The notes under the pieces were generated by a model that was not told the origin of the DNA, did not search any database, and was given only the letters and a program-made list of their open reading frames with translations. Source: Barthelona sp. PCE (taxonomy: Eukaryota; Metamonada: BaSk clade). From it: a stretch of DNA of 64,000 nt. The stretch covers positions 248,001 through 312,000 of the forward strand of contig JAUFOR010000006.1 in the NCBI GenBank assembly GCA_040285745.1, in the 5' to 3' direction. Positions 29,031 to 39,263 of the stretch are shown piece after piece (position 1 is the stretch's first letter; each line of letters begins with the position of its first letter). Made by a program: the position numbers and the translations under genes.

Positions 29031-30545
29031 TTATTCAGCTTCATTCTTCATAGATTGCATGATAAGAGCGGCGCCAAGCATCATGCATGGTTTCTTTGAA
29101 CCTTCAACGATATCTTCCCAGAGAGTGAAGATTTGAGCACCAACTTTACGTGCAACAGAAAGAACGTACTTTGCGTTCTGTTCTTTCTCCTCATCGGTCT
29201 CACCAGCAACAATAGCGTTGTTATTAAGGGCCTTGGGGAACAAATTGCGGAATAAAGCAAAGTAGAAGTGTCCGTTTTTAACAGAATCTTTTGTAAAGGA
29301 AGTGATACGATCTTCTTCAGGAAGTTTATCATTACACATGTTGAGAACATCACGTTCTGTAACCTTTCTACCACCAGCAAACTCGGATAAGAAGTTCAGA
29401 GCGGATTTCGCCATCAATTGCCACAAAACACCAATAATAGCTTGCTTCTTACCCTCAAAGATATCCTGGGGGCCAATACCCATGATACGGATACGATTCT
29501 GACTGCAAATTTCAAGGAACATCTCGATGTTACCAAGCTTAGCAAAATTATTACGAGGTTTTTTATCAACTTGATCCCAGTTGATTTCATACCCCATCTT
29601 CTCTACAACCTCAAGCAATGCGATACCGTCTTGTAGATCGGTCGAGATGTCCTTGATCGTTGCGGAAGCCCCCATATTCGACATCCAAGACGCATACGTA
29701 CGTTCTCTTCTGCTGCCGACAAAGTCAAAATCCTTAAGGAAGGACATGAGTGCTTCAAGATCATCTTCTTCAACTTCTAAGCAAGGTGCTGCGTTGAAGA
29801 GAGAGGCTGTGAACGCAAGACAGAAACGAGGGTTTCCACTTGCTAACTGCTCTGGGAAAATATACTTACGTACTCCCAAAGTTTCTGCGTTATCAACATT
29901 CATAGTTTGAATCTCGATAGGGGTACCAACTGTGGAAAGCGGAATGCTACCTTTGCTGATCTTGTGAATCAAATGCGCCAGGACACCACCGCTCTTAAGA
30001 TCACCTTCCAGGTTTGAAACAGAGAGATTATATTCAGAAATGTGATAGTTAACCCAACGTAATAAGATGTCTTCAGGTGGTAGACTGAGGAACTTCTCGA
30101 AATCCTCTCCTTCTTCAAGAAGAGCGACAAGAGTAGGGATCTTCTTGACGTTAATACGATTCAGAACACCAATACGGATGATCTGCCAAAGAAGGGAATT
30201 AATTTGAAGTTTTGATCCGTTCGCAATGTCTTCTTGGCCGATACCAAGGAGGCGAGTACCAATTGCACGAGCAGATTCAATGACGAGGTTGAGATTTTCA
30301 GCATTTTCCCAAACATTTTTGGGGTTTTCGTTCAACGCACGGACGTCAATGGACTCAGGGACGGCGTATGCGATCAAGTGGGCGAGGATGAGGCCGTCTG
30401 AAACGGCTGTAAAGATGCTGTCATCCTCAGGGTTAATGGGAAGACGATCAGCGACGGCTGAGTCTTCTAAGACAATATTACAGAAGTTAACGAACGACTG
30501 CTTGGCAATCTCGTCAAAGTGGTGGGTAGTTTTGTGTGCAGACAT
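29031..30545 (-). CDS. Fimbrin/plastin, actin-bundling protein
   Basis: The 504-residue protein contains four calponin-homology domains in two tandem actin-binding units. Examples are FVNFCNIVLEDSAVADRLP with DGLILAHLIAYAVPESIDVR at the start, and LLRWVNYHIS..., YASWMSNMG..., FALFRNLFPKALNN later. It crosslinks actin filaments. Unlike animal plastins (about 630 residues) it lacks the N-terminal EF-hand pair, so it is unlikely to respond directly to calcium. The ATG at 30545 was chosen because translation from there begins immediately before the first CH domain. Confidence 0.92.
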   Translation of the reverse strand: MSAHKTTHHFDEIAKQSFVNFCNIVLEDSAVADRLPINPEDDSIFTAVSDGLILAHLIAYAVPESIDVRALNENPKNVWENAENLNLVIESARAIGTRLLGIGQEDIANGSKLQINSLLWQIIRIGVLNRINVKKIPTLVALLEEGEDFEKFLSLPPEDILLRWVNYHISEYNLSVSNLEGDLKSGGVLAHLIHKISKGSIPLSTVGTPIEIQTMNVDNAETLGVRKYIFPEQLASGNPRFCLAFTASLFNAAPCLEVEEDDLEALMSFLKDFDFVGSRRERTYASWMSNMGASATIKDISTDLQDGIALLEVVEKMGYEINWDQVDKKPRNNFAKLGNIEMFLEICSQNRIRIMGIGPQDIFEGKKQAIIGVLWQLMAKSALNFLSEFAGGRKVTERDVLNMCNDKLPEEDRITSFTKDSVKNGHFYFALFRNLFPKALNNNAIVAGETDEEKEQNAKYVLSVARKVGAQIFTLWEDIVEGSKKPCMMLGAALIMQSMKNEAE

Positions 30546-30718
30546 GTTGAAACACAAGTTGGAAGAGAAGGGTAAAGTAAAAGCAGTTATACAGTTTTTT
30601 TTACGCTTGCACATGGAGTACTCCTCTCTGGACAACCCCGTGGCGATAAGAAATAGTTTTCAACGGTGTTTAACGCAATATTTCCCGTTTCATCAAGTAT
30701 CTTCAGGTTTATTGAACA

Positions 30719-31828
30719 ATGAGCGGAGCGGAAGTACTTAAATTTACAGGCCTCATGGACGGCACACGCCTTATTCGTGGAAAACTAGAATACGCAGAAA
30801 ATGGTTGCATTTATGAAGGAGAATTCGATGAACAGAACAAGCGTAGTGGGTTCGGGTCATACATCTACGGTGATGGTACCAAATATGAGGGAGAATGGCA
30901 AAATGACGTTCAACATGGTGAAGGTGTAATGCATTTTGCCAATGGTAACGTTTTTAAAGGCATTTTTGTTGGAGGATCAATGTCTGAAGGTGAGCTGAAC
31001 CTCAAAAACGATAACGGTAGTACAGATCTCTATCAAGGACAATTTCAAAATAATAAGTTTCATGGGAATGGAAAGTACGCATTTAACACTGAAAACACCG
31101 TGATTTATACCGGAGAATGGGAGAACGGACTCCGCCATGGTATGGGAACAGTTGAATACTATAACAAAGAAGGAGAATTATTTGAGAAATATGTAGGATC
31201 ATGGAAACAAGGTCGTATGGAGGGTAAAGGAATATATCATTGTAGTGACAAGACAGTGCTTGAAGGAACTTTCCAGGACAACCAAATCGTACAAGGAAAG
31301 ATGGTCCACGGTGATGGAACAAAAGTTTTTGAAGGTAATTTTTTGAATGGTATGAAACATAATGGTACATTAATTAAAGAAGGTATTTCCAGATATATTG
31401 GAGAGTTCAAGAACGATATTGCACACGGTAAAGGTGAATTATTACTTTTAATGACAGGAGATCGTATTATTGGTAATTTTGAAAATGGAATGAAAAATGG
31501 AGAGTGTCAAATTGTTTATCATAATAAGGATGTCTTCACTGGTACCTTTGTCGACGACTGTGCTGAAGGTTATGGAGAATTAATGTATGCTAATGGTTCT
31601 AAGTATGAAGGTAACTGGAAGATGAACAAGAGACACGGTCACGGTGTGTTTTATGCTGCAGACGGAACTAGGTACGAGGGTAGTTACGTGAACGGAAGGA
31701 GACATGGACAAGGAAAGCTATTTTTACCAAGTGGAATTATGAGTTGTATATTTGATGATGGTAAGTTAAAAAATATCGAGAATTTCGAGTTCAGATCTGA
31801 TTCTCCATGGAATGATCCATCATTTTAA
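30719..31828 (+). CDS. MORN-repeat protein
   Basis: The 369-residue protein is made of about fourteen MORN repeats of the form YxGxWxxGxxHGxGxxxxxxG; clear units include YEGEWQNDVQHGEGVMHF, YTGEWENGLRHGMGTVEYY and YEGNWKMNKRHGHGVFYA. No other domain is seen. MORN proteins in protists serve as membrane-associated scaffolds, often near basal bodies, or bind phospholipids; the specific role cannot be read from sequence. It diverges from fimbrin with 173 nt between starts. Confidence 0.85.
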   Translation: MSGAEVLKFTGLMDGTRLIRGKLEYAENGCIYEGEFDEQNKRSGFGSYIYGDGTKYEGEWQNDVQHGEGVMHFANGNVFKGIFVGGSMSEGELNLKNDNGSTDLYQGQFQNNKFHGNGKYAFNTENTVIYTGEWENGLRHGMGTVEYYNKEGELFEKYVGSWKQGRMEGKGIYHCSDKTVLEGTFQDNQIVQGKMVHGDGTKVFEGNFLNGMKHNGTLIKEGISRYIGEFKNDIAHGKGELLLLMTGDRIIGNFENGMKNGECQIVYHNKDVFTGTFVDDCAEGYGELMYANGSKYEGNWKMNKRHGHGVFYAADGTRYEGSYVNGRRHGQGKLFLPSGIMSCIFDDGKLKNIENFEFRSDSPWNDPSF

Positions 31829-31886
31829 TTGTAAAACAGTGTCAACTACGTGTTATTTTTTTTTGCACTTTATTACAGAAATTAGG

Positions 31887-33425
31887 ATGCATATCTTACT
31901 TAAGTCGACGAATAAGCAGCAGTACGGCTTCGATGTAGAAGAATCATTGAGTGTTGGTGAGCTAAAAGAGTTAGTTCACATTGAAAATGAGACTATTGAT
32001 CCATCCAGGCTCAAGCTAGTTTATAAAGGCAACGTGATGAAGAACGAGGAGCTCCTTGGTCGATATAATATGACTGAAGGTGCTGTTGTTTACATGATTA
32101 ATGCCAGACCTGTACGTAGACCCGTGCAAGAAGAGCCTGCTCCAGCACAAGCGCCCCAGCCAGTCGAGGAACCAGCCCCAGCCGCACAAGAACAGCCTGC
32201 ACAAAGCTCTGGGCCTCGTGTTGATCCCTTTGGAAATCTCGGAAACATGAATTTTTTCAATATGATGGAGCAGTTCATGCGCCCTCCTGCATCGAACGCG
32301 GTCCCCAACGAGGATACAGACCCCGGTTTGGGATCAATGAGACCCCCACAACCTTCAACAGAACAGCCACCCGTTAATCCTTTTGCAGGAATGATGGGAA
32401 TGCCTTCCATGGGCGAGATGAACATGGAGAACATGCAGGAGATGATGAACAATCCCATGATCAGGGACATGATGCGGAACATGAGTGGGTCGCCAGATTT
32501 CTCGAGTATGATTTCCCAAATGGGTAGAAATCATCCTCAAATGCGTCAGATGCTTGAAGACCATCCAGAGATGGCGCAGGTGATGGAGAGCGATGAATTT
32601 AAGGAGACAATAGAGCGTGTCTTAAACGACCCTGATGAGTTGCAAAATTTGATGAGAGATGCTGATAATGCTTTGAACAATATTAATTCACACCCAGATG
32701 GAGAGCGTCTGCTGAACAGGGTTTATACAGAGATGCAACCTTTACAGGACAGTATGACCCCTTCTGAACGTATTGTAAGGCCAAATGATGCGGAGGCGAA
32801 TGAGGAAGTCGAAGCTCGTCCATTTGGAGAGGAGGAGCAGCCTAGAACAAACCCTTTTGCTGCACCTCCAGCCAACCCTTTTGCTGCACCTTCAGCCAAC
32901 CCTTTTGCTGCAATGTCTGGTATGGGAGGTATGGGAGGTATGCCACAGATGACCCCCGAAATGATCCAAATGTCGATGCGTATGCTTAGTGAGAACCCGC
33001 AGATGCTAGAGACAGTTATGAATATGAACCCACAGCTGAGACAGATGGTTGACAGCGATCCCATGTTGGGGATGATGCTGCGCAATCCCTCGATGATGGA
33101 GGGTGTTATGTCGATGATGGGTGGTGGTGCTCCTCCAGCAGCTTCATCCAACACATCTTCTGAACCTACTACACAACCTCCTCGCGTTAACCCATTCGCA
33201 ATGTTCCAGCAGGCAAACCGTCCAGCCCAGCCCCCTCGCGAACCCGCAGTCCAACCCGCAGTCCAACCCGCAGAGCCAGTCCAACCTCCACGTGAGCGCT
33301 TCAGTGGTCAACTTACCCAATTGAGAGATATGGGTTATTTTGATGATGAAGAGAACCTTCGTTTATTGCAACTGTATCACGGCAACATGGCACGTGTGAT
33401 TGGCCATCTTTGCGGTGATTTTTAA
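31887..33425 (+). CDS. Ubiquilin/Dsk2 proteasome shuttle factor
   Basis: The 512-residue protein has an N-terminal ubiquitin-like domain (1-75; RLKLVYKGNVMKNEELL), Gln/Pro-rich linkers, two STI1-type regions rich in Met and Asn (about 175-265 and 340-425) and a C-terminal UBA (FSGQLTQLRDMGYFDDEEN ... LLQLYHGNMARVI). This is the ubiquilin layout: UBA binds ubiquitinated clients, UBL docks on the proteasome. A short NPFAAP-type repeat lies near residue 325. It converges on UFD2, whose product is a known partner of Dsk2-type UBL domains in yeast. The ATG at 31887 starts the UBL fold directly. Confidence 0.93.
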   Translation: MHILLKSTNKQQYGFDVEESLSVGELKELVHIENETIDPSRLKLVYKGNVMKNEELLGRYNMTEGAVVYMINARPVRRPVQEEPAPAQAPQPVEEPAPAAQEQPAQSSGPRVDPFGNLGNMNFFNMMEQFMRPPASNAVPNEDTDPGLGSMRPPQPSTEQPPVNPFAGMMGMPSMGEMNMENMQEMMNNPMIRDMMRNMSGSPDFSSMISQMGRNHPQMRQMLEDHPEMAQVMESDEFKETIERVLNDPDELQNLMRDADNALNNINSHPDGERLLNRVYTEMQPLQDSMTPSERIVRPNDAEANEEVEARPFGEEEQPRTNPFAAPPANPFAAPSANPFAAMSGMGGMGGMPQMTPEMIQMSMRMLSENPQMLETVMNMNPQLRQMVDSDPMLGMMLRNPSMMEGVMSMMGGGAPPAASSNTSSEPTTQPPRVNPFAMFQQANRPAQPPREPAVQPAVQPAEPVQPPRERFSGQLTQLRDMGYFDDEENLRLLQLYHGNMARVIGHLCGDF

Positions 33426-33440
33426 CATATTAATAAAGAA

Positions 33441-36272
33441 CTAGGAGAAATTGCTGATTTGCTCCTCCTTCCACGCAGAAATCTCGTTCTTGAGGTCTGT
33501 GAGCCCAACGAGATCCTCCTCGTGCAGCGGCTGTCTGTTGAAGGGGTTTTCCTTCTTTGTGAGAAGAATACGAGTTATAGTTTGTCGATCCACAATCTCT
33601 CCTGTGGGGAGCTGTACTGGATCCTCCATAACAAGCATTGTGAGCAGGTCGTAGTAGTTGAAGGGTACTTCAATACCATGACTCTGTACAAGCTGATTGA
33701 TATCGCATTTGTCACGTTTGGCTATATACGTCACAAGAGCATCATAAAGTCTGCTGAATGATGAGGGAACAAACGTACTGGCGCTCAACCTGGCGAACAT
33801 ATCCTCTGAGAAGGATCTATCATCAATTACGATGAATTCCAAAACCTTTTCCTCCTGCTCAAGTTGTTTTGAACGGTTATAGATGACTGAAATCAATCCA
33901 ATGACGGCGATAACGATGTCGACGAACTTTGAGCGGGTATTACTCATGGAGCGCTGATCTAGGACGGTGTTATGAGACTCTAACAGTTCGAAGTAAGATT
34001 TGCATGTATACAACAGCTGTGAAACAACACCCGCACCAACTTCACCTGTTAAAAAGACATCAGTGGCCTTAACAGCATAGAGCAACAAGCTGAGATATTC
34101 CAGAGTGACGTCTGAGTGTCGGAGTATTTTTGTTATAGTATCTTCCAATGATGGCTCATTCTCATCGTCTTCGTTCCTCTGCATATGATCCGCAGACGGC
34201 ATAAAGTCTGGAACATCCTCAGTGCTACGTGTGGCTGCAGACGATGCACCGTTTCGTAACCGCTTAAAGCCCCCTATTGCTTCTTCTATCATATATCCTG
34301 AATCGTTCAACAAACAGTTAATGAACTCACGAGGGTCAATATCATTGAAGGCGCTTTGCACGTCCTTGGGGTATTTGCTCATGATGGATTTGAGTGCCTC
34401 GTTGAGTGGTGTTCTGGCACGGAATTTTAGAAATGGTTCAAATTCCTCAACAGCAACGTATATTTCCAAACAAGCTTTCAATATAGGCTGCACCAGAACG
34501 TGGGGGATTACTAACTTGGCGACGATGGGAAGTGTCTTTGCTATTTCAAGACGATCGTGGAGCGTGACATATGGTGTATCATTCAGAAATTTATCAACAA
34601 AACCATAAAAAATTCCAGCATCGCAGTTGAACTTCTTAAACAGGGTGTAGACTAACAGTGTGAGCTTTGCAACGTCCTTAACAAGGAAATCAGGCATTTG
34701 GCGAAGTGCTATTTCATGACCTTGTGAAATCATTCGAAATACAAGGGGTAAGAAAGAGTTCTGAACCGAATCTACACAATCAGCAACGAGAACGACACCA
34801 AAAGTGTTCAATTCGAGGTTCCATATTAATGCATCACGTTGTTGTTGTGAAATTCCAGGTCTGTTAACGGCTGAGCTCATTTGCATATGATAATCCCAGC
34901 TCGACAACAAGCCTATAGATGAGATTCGTGTGTAAGCTGCAAACACTTGACTGCGCCAATCACATTCATAAAAAGAATCATTTGTTTTTTCCTGTACAGT
35001 GTTGAAACTGCAAAAGTCCTGAGTAATAAACGCAGATGTGATCCTACCGGTATTTACCTTCGCGAGGATGCATGCAAGCACACCGCTTAAACTATAAAAG
35101 AAAGAATCTCCACATACCTTGAAAGGATCATATTGCATCTTTGTTCTGTCTATGTTCAAGTCAATGACATCTCCGATCCATTCTATGAACATGAGGCGGC
35201 CGATGTCAGTCTCCACAATAGCATGAAATACATTGCGTACGGAGGTACTAATTCTTCTGAAGAAATCTTCACGTTGTCTCTTATCATCTGTCAGATTACG
35301 CATTGACTTGCGCGCTGGGTTCTTATCGATCATCATGGAGAGAGGTCCAGCACCCAGATACCGTAGATTAGGTAAGGGAATCCAGCTGAGTATACGACCA
35401 ATGATGCAATCATTCTCCATTGTAAAAGCACTATCTCTCCTAATGAACTTGTCGTTCATCATTGCCGCGGCAACAAAACCTGCAAAACGACATACTGATG
35501 TTAATACTGATAATGTATCAAAATATTCTTGTGGGAATGGAACTGTGCAGTATTTTCCAATCCTCTGTAGGATCATGTTTAAGAACTTCTCGCAGTATTC
35601 ATCTTCGCCAAACATTTCATTAAATAAACAATTAAAAATTTTGGTTTGAGCACTATCTTTAACCAAAAATGTGTAAAGATTATTGAACATAGATCCGTTT
35701 AGAACTAATTCAGCAAAGTAAGCAATAGTTGCCTTCTTGATGTGACGTGTTCCTTCCTGAAATAATTTTAAAAGTAATCCAAATTTTTTTGGACGATTTG
35801 AAACGATTCCTAACACTAAAGGATACAAGGTCTCAGCCATTTCACAGATCTCAATATCCTCCTGGGTGACAGAGTATGTGCATATGTCTTCAATTATGAT
35901 ATATTCAATATCGTAACGTAGTTCTGGTGCGGGTTCACAGATAGGCTTCATTTCCTCCTTCTCAACAGGTTCATCAATTTGTTCAATTGTTTCCATTGGC
36001 TCTTTGGCAACGGGAATATCCTCAACAACATGCTCCATTGTGCAAGATTCATCGCTAATATTATCTTCAGACTGCACGGTTTCTGTAACAATATCGACGC
36101 TTTCATCAACAACAATCGGCACCATCTCCGGTTCCTGGACGGTAACAGTGTTTTCAGGCTCCTTTTCTTCAATAATGAGACGTCCACCAAATTTAGGTCT
36201 ATTTGCAGCAGGTTTTTGTGTTTTTTTTACCCCAGCTGACCTTCCAAAGCCCTTTTTCGCTCGCCTGAACAT
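33441..36272 (-). CDS. UFD2: Ubiquitin conjugation factor E4 (UFD2/UBE4), U-box
   Basis: The 943-residue protein ends in a U-box (about 870-938) with YYDLLTMLVMEDPVQLPTGE, VDRQTITRILLTKKENPFNR and QPLHEEDLVGLTDLKNEI. The preceding 600 residues form the all-helical Ufd2 core, with landmarks such as PNLRYLGAGPLS. UFD2 extends ubiquitin chains on substrates, working with Cdc48/p97 and handing them to Rad23/Dsk2. The N-terminal 140 residues are acidic and disordered. Its 3' end faces ubiquilin, with 15 nt between stops. Confidence 0.93.
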   Translation of the reverse strand: MFRRAKKGFGRSAGVKKTQKPAANRPKFGGRLIIEEKEPENTVTVQEPEMVPIVVDESVDIVTETVQSEDNISDESCTMEHVVEDIPVAKEPMETIEQIDEPVEKEEMKPICEPAPELRYDIEYIIIEDICTYSVTQEDIEICEMAETLYPLVLGIVSNRPKKFGLLLKLFQEGTRHIKKATIAYFAELVLNGSMFNNLYTFLVKDSAQTKIFNCLFNEMFGEDEYCEKFLNMILQRIGKYCTVPFPQEYFDTLSVLTSVCRFAGFVAAAMMNDKFIRRDSAFTMENDCIIGRILSWIPLPNLRYLGAGPLSMMIDKNPARKSMRNLTDDKRQREDFFRRISTSVRNVFHAIVETDIGRLMFIEWIGDVIDLNIDRTKMQYDPFKVCGDSFFYSLSGVLACILAKVNTGRITSAFITQDFCSFNTVQEKTNDSFYECDWRSQVFAAYTRISSIGLLSSWDYHMQMSSAVNRPGISQQQRDALIWNLELNTFGVVLVADCVDSVQNSFLPLVFRMISQGHEIALRQMPDFLVKDVAKLTLLVYTLFKKFNCDAGIFYGFVDKFLNDTPYVTLHDRLEIAKTLPIVAKLVIPHVLVQPILKACLEIYVAVEEFEPFLKFRARTPLNEALKSIMSKYPKDVQSAFNDIDPREFINCLLNDSGYMIEEAIGGFKRLRNGASSAATRSTEDVPDFMPSADHMQRNEDDENEPSLEDTITKILRHSDVTLEYLSLLLYAVKATDVFLTGEVGAGVVSQLLYTCKSYFELLESHNTVLDQRSMSNTRSKFVDIVIAVIGLISVIYNRSKQLEQEEKVLEFIVIDDRSFSEDMFARLSASTFVPSSFSRLYDALVTYIAKRDKCDINQLVQSHGIEVPFNYYDLLTMLVMEDPVQLPTGEIVDRQTITRILLTKKENPFNRQPLHEEDLVGLTDLKNEISAWKEEQISNFS

Positions 36273-36323
36273 TTAAAGTGATCCCTAAAAGACAGAAAAT
36301 TCCACTAACAGAAATGTTTACAT

Positions 36324-39263
36324 TTACTTAAAAAGCAAAAATTGTTTAAATTCATCTGGTATGGTGTTGAACTGATGTCTTCTCAAAGCTCTGCACCTAA
36401 AAACTCCATTTTTCACTAGTTTATCCAGTTTCTTAAATACAAATTCCTTAACATCTAACTCTTCAATTTCATCTTCAACTAAATCATCATCATTTTTCTT
36501 AATTAAATGATATTTCGTCAATATTGAAGGAATTACAGAAACGTTCATATCTTTAAGCATATAAAGTAACACAGAACGCCACACTAATCTTGATAATGGT
36601 TCAGGCATCTCTTTAATTTTATCAGAGAAAATTTTTCTTTTCTTAATACCATGCAATATCATCGCCTGGATCTCATTCACCGATCCAATAGAAGGATTTG
36701 CATAAAACTCTATAGGGCAATGCATCTGGAGGACAGGATCATATACGGATCTCAAACTTTCTCTGGATTTCTTCCAATACTTACGAGCGTAGACGCTGTT
36801 GACCATACGGGTGTACTCCAGTGCGTAGAAGAAGAGATTAAGTCGATCTGACCAATATCCATTAGGTGTGATGTTAACAGATTTAATCAATGCCCAATAT
36901 TCCAGTGTCGTTACTGTTACCCTAGGACGTCTGTTCCTTTTATCCTTCTTACTCACATTTTGTGCTACTTCCTTTGATTGCCTATTTATAGGAATTAGAC
37001 CTGGCATTCTTGGATCTACAGGAATTATTTTTTCGCAAATACGCTGTTCAATATTCTTGTAATGATTATTCTCACGCAGTATACGGAAGAAGCCACCCTC
37101 ATGCAGCTCTTGATCGTAGTAATCCTTAACTAAAGAAAAGACCGGATCATTTTCATCCGTATTAAAAGCCGGATGAGAGTTGGCTGCAAAGAAAAGACTC
37201 GATGAATCAAGTGATACATTGTCCGTTAATGAACTCAGTGGAACTGACATTTCACTCGGCATCTCACATCCATCAGTTGGTTTTTCTTGTAATGCCACAA
37301 TAGTTTCTTTTTGAAGCATCTGTGCCTCTGTCAGATCAGGGATATCACTGAATCCAAACAGGGGCTTCTCTTCTTGTTGAAGAGCGTGATGACATTGCAA
37401 GAAAAGGGCAAACAAAAAACAGTCAACTTCCCAAGAAAGTGAAACTTCAACGCTATTCTTTGCAATATAATCGTAATAGAACTCGTGCCTTACGATTTGA
37501 TTTTGACCACATTCAGTCGCATCATAATCACGAATAACCTTAATGATCTTTTGAGTATCTTCAAACATTAATCTTTCACTGTTTTCTCTTCCCATAGCTG
37601 CTACCATGTCAGTCCTTACAATTATCCTGTTTGGTGGTTCGATAGCAATGTCTTCTAATTCTTCTTGTTCAACCAAATTCATAATTGCATCAAGCTCACC
37701 AGTGTACTTTTCATCAGCCATCATATTGGCAACGTTTGGCGTGGGGGAGTTGCATACGATGCTCTTTGTCCCAGAAACCATTTGTTCATGCACTTGATTG
37801 AGTTGAATATCCGATCCCGTTGGTTCTTCACTGACTTCTTCACTGACTTCTTCTTCAGGTTCACTGTTCAGTGTTTGTGTGAGAAAGTCAAATTCGTTGC
37901 TTGTGGCGGCGGGTTCGAATCCATTATAAGGCAGTTCATCAAGTTGTTCAACCTCTTCCTCTTCCTCTATTTCTTCTTCCTCTTCCTCTATTTCTTCTTC
38001 CTCTTCCTCTATTTCTTCTTCCTCTATTTCTTCTTCTTCTTCTTCCTCTATTTCTTCTTCCTCTTCCTCTATTTCTTCTTCAGCTTCCTCTTCTTCAGCT
38101 TCCTCTTCTTCAGCTTCCTCGGATTGAACCTCTCCAGCTTCTCCAGCTTCAACTTCTTCAGTTTCCTCTTCCTCTGATTCAACCTCAACTTCTTCGTCCT
38201 CCTCATTCATATTCAACGTATGCTTAACATCATCAAAACCTTCAAAACTTGCATCAAGCGACGATTCCTGGGTAATAACAGGTTGTGATCCGCTCGACTG
38301 AGTTAAACTAATGAGAAATTCAAGTGCCTTACGTTGATCCTTCACAGGTAAAGAACCGAGTTTTTCAAATAATTCAACATTAAACGGTTTATCGTCAGTC
38401 TTCTGTATTTTAGACGGAAGCCCTACTTCTGTGATGGTTAAATTTGTTTCTGTTCCAGTTCCAGTGGTTATCATGGAAGAAATCCGTGATTTTCTGGGAG
38501 TTTGACTTGAACTCTCAACTAAATGATTATGTTGATTAAGGAAATCAGACAAAGGCCCTGAAATACCATATTCTTTAATAATTGCTTGATCAAAATTATC
38601 TCTCAAAAATTCTTCTTCTTCAATTGTTATTTCAACATCAAGAATTAAAAATAATGCTTGAATTACTTCTCTTCTCTTAATATCTACACCTTCAATGTCA
38701 ATTTGTTCAAATACAGCGTTTAGAGAACGTTGTAATGTTGGTGTTGATGATCTTATCGCCATTTCTTCATATAGTTGATTGTAATGACCACTTAATTCAA
38801 TGCTATCATGCTCTGTAATGACTCCTTCCTCCATAGCATCCTTCAGACGGAACGCTATTTCGGCTGTTTCAGGAGGAGTGTTGTTTTGTAAACATTCATG
38901 AACGTGAGAAAAAACACTATAAAGAAAGCAACTTCTTTTTAGGCTATCATACTGATTGAAATCCATATGTGCTTCGTTAAATATATGTGCTGCATAATCA
39001 CAAAAGCTATCTAAAGTTACAAAGAAATACTTTAGGCTTTTTTCATCGACCTCATCAATTGGATAAAATCTTGATATGAAAATCTTGTGCAAGTTAGAGT
39101 TTTCCCCATCCATTTGCAAAAAAAAATCCTCAGAAAATGATGAACGATCAACCTCAAGAACTTGGCTCCAAAAATCCTCTAAATGATCATATTTTTTGCT
39201 TGACAGTAGTGCTTTGGCGGCTACCATGACAAGCTTCGCTACTTCTGTTGTTTCTTGACTCAT
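36324..39263 (-). CDS. Large acidic protein with Glu-rich repeat, function unknown
   Basis: I do not recognise this 979-residue protein. Residues 1-340 are helical, 345-470 are an extreme acidic tract of Glu with regularly spaced Ile or Val, and 470-620 are less ordered. A C-terminal region (about 620-979) looks globular and basic near RRPRVTVTTLEYWALIKSVN and the end. There is no membrane segment or enzyme motif. The acidic tract is encoded by a purine-rich minisatellite. It diverges from the KIF-binding protein gene. Confidence 0.75.
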   Translation of the reverse strand: MSQETTEVAKLVMVAAKALLSSKKYDHLEDFWSQVLEVDRSSFSEDFFLQMDGENSNLHKIFISRFYPIDEVDEKSLKYFFVTLDSFCDYAAHIFNEAHMDFNQYDSLKRSCFLYSVFSHVHECLQNNTPPETAEIAFRLKDAMEEGVITEHDSIELSGHYNQLYEEMAIRSSTPTLQRSLNAVFEQIDIEGVDIKRREVIQALFLILDVEITIEEEEFLRDNFDQAIIKEYGISGPLSDFLNQHNHLVESSSQTPRKSRISSMITTGTGTETNLTITEVGLPSKIQKTDDKPFNVELFEKLGSLPVKDQRKALEFLISLTQSSGSQPVITQESSLDASFEGFDDVKHTLNMNEEDEEVEVESEEEETEEVEAGEAGEVQSEEAEEEEAEEEEAEEEIEEEEEEIEEEEEEEIEEEEIEEEEEEIEEEEEEIEEEEEVEQLDELPYNGFEPAATSNEFDFLTQTLNSEPEEEVSEEVSEEPTGSDIQLNQVHEQMVSGTKSIVCNSPTPNVANMMADEKYTGELDAIMNLVEQEELEDIAIEPPNRIIVRTDMVAAMGRENSERLMFEDTQKIIKVIRDYDATECGQNQIVRHEFYYDYIAKNSVEVSLSWEVDCFLFALFLQCHHALQQEEKPLFGFSDIPDLTEAQMLQKETIVALQEKPTDGCEMPSEMSVPLSSLTDNVSLDSSSLFFAANSHPAFNTDENDPVFSLVKDYYDQELHEGGFFRILRENNHYKNIEQRICEKIIPVDPRMPGLIPINRQSKEVAQNVSKKDKRNRRPRVTVTTLEYWALIKSVNITPNGYWSDRLNLFFYALEYTRMVNSVYARKYWKKSRESLRSVYDPVLQMHCPIEFYANPSIGSVNEIQAMILHGIKKRKIFSDKIKEMPEPLSRLVWRSVLLYMLKDMNVSVIPSILTKYHLIKKNDDDLVEDEIEELDVKEFVFKKLDKLVKNGVFRCRALRRHQFNTIPDEFKQFLLFK
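37950..38180 (-). repeat. Glu-coding minisatellite inside the acidic gene
   Basis: On the plus strand the stretch is a run of TTCCTCTATTTCTTCTTCC-type units of roughly 18-24 nt with variants ending in CTTCAGC. It encodes Glu runs interrupted by Ile, later by Ala. The unit length varies in multiples of three, so the frame is kept. Length polymorphism between strains is likely. Confidence 0.85.

Noticed and set aside
37912-37922. GGTTCGAATCC, a perfect tRNA B-box
   Set aside because: It lies inside the acidic protein's coding region, and the flanks do not form T-arm or acceptor stems.
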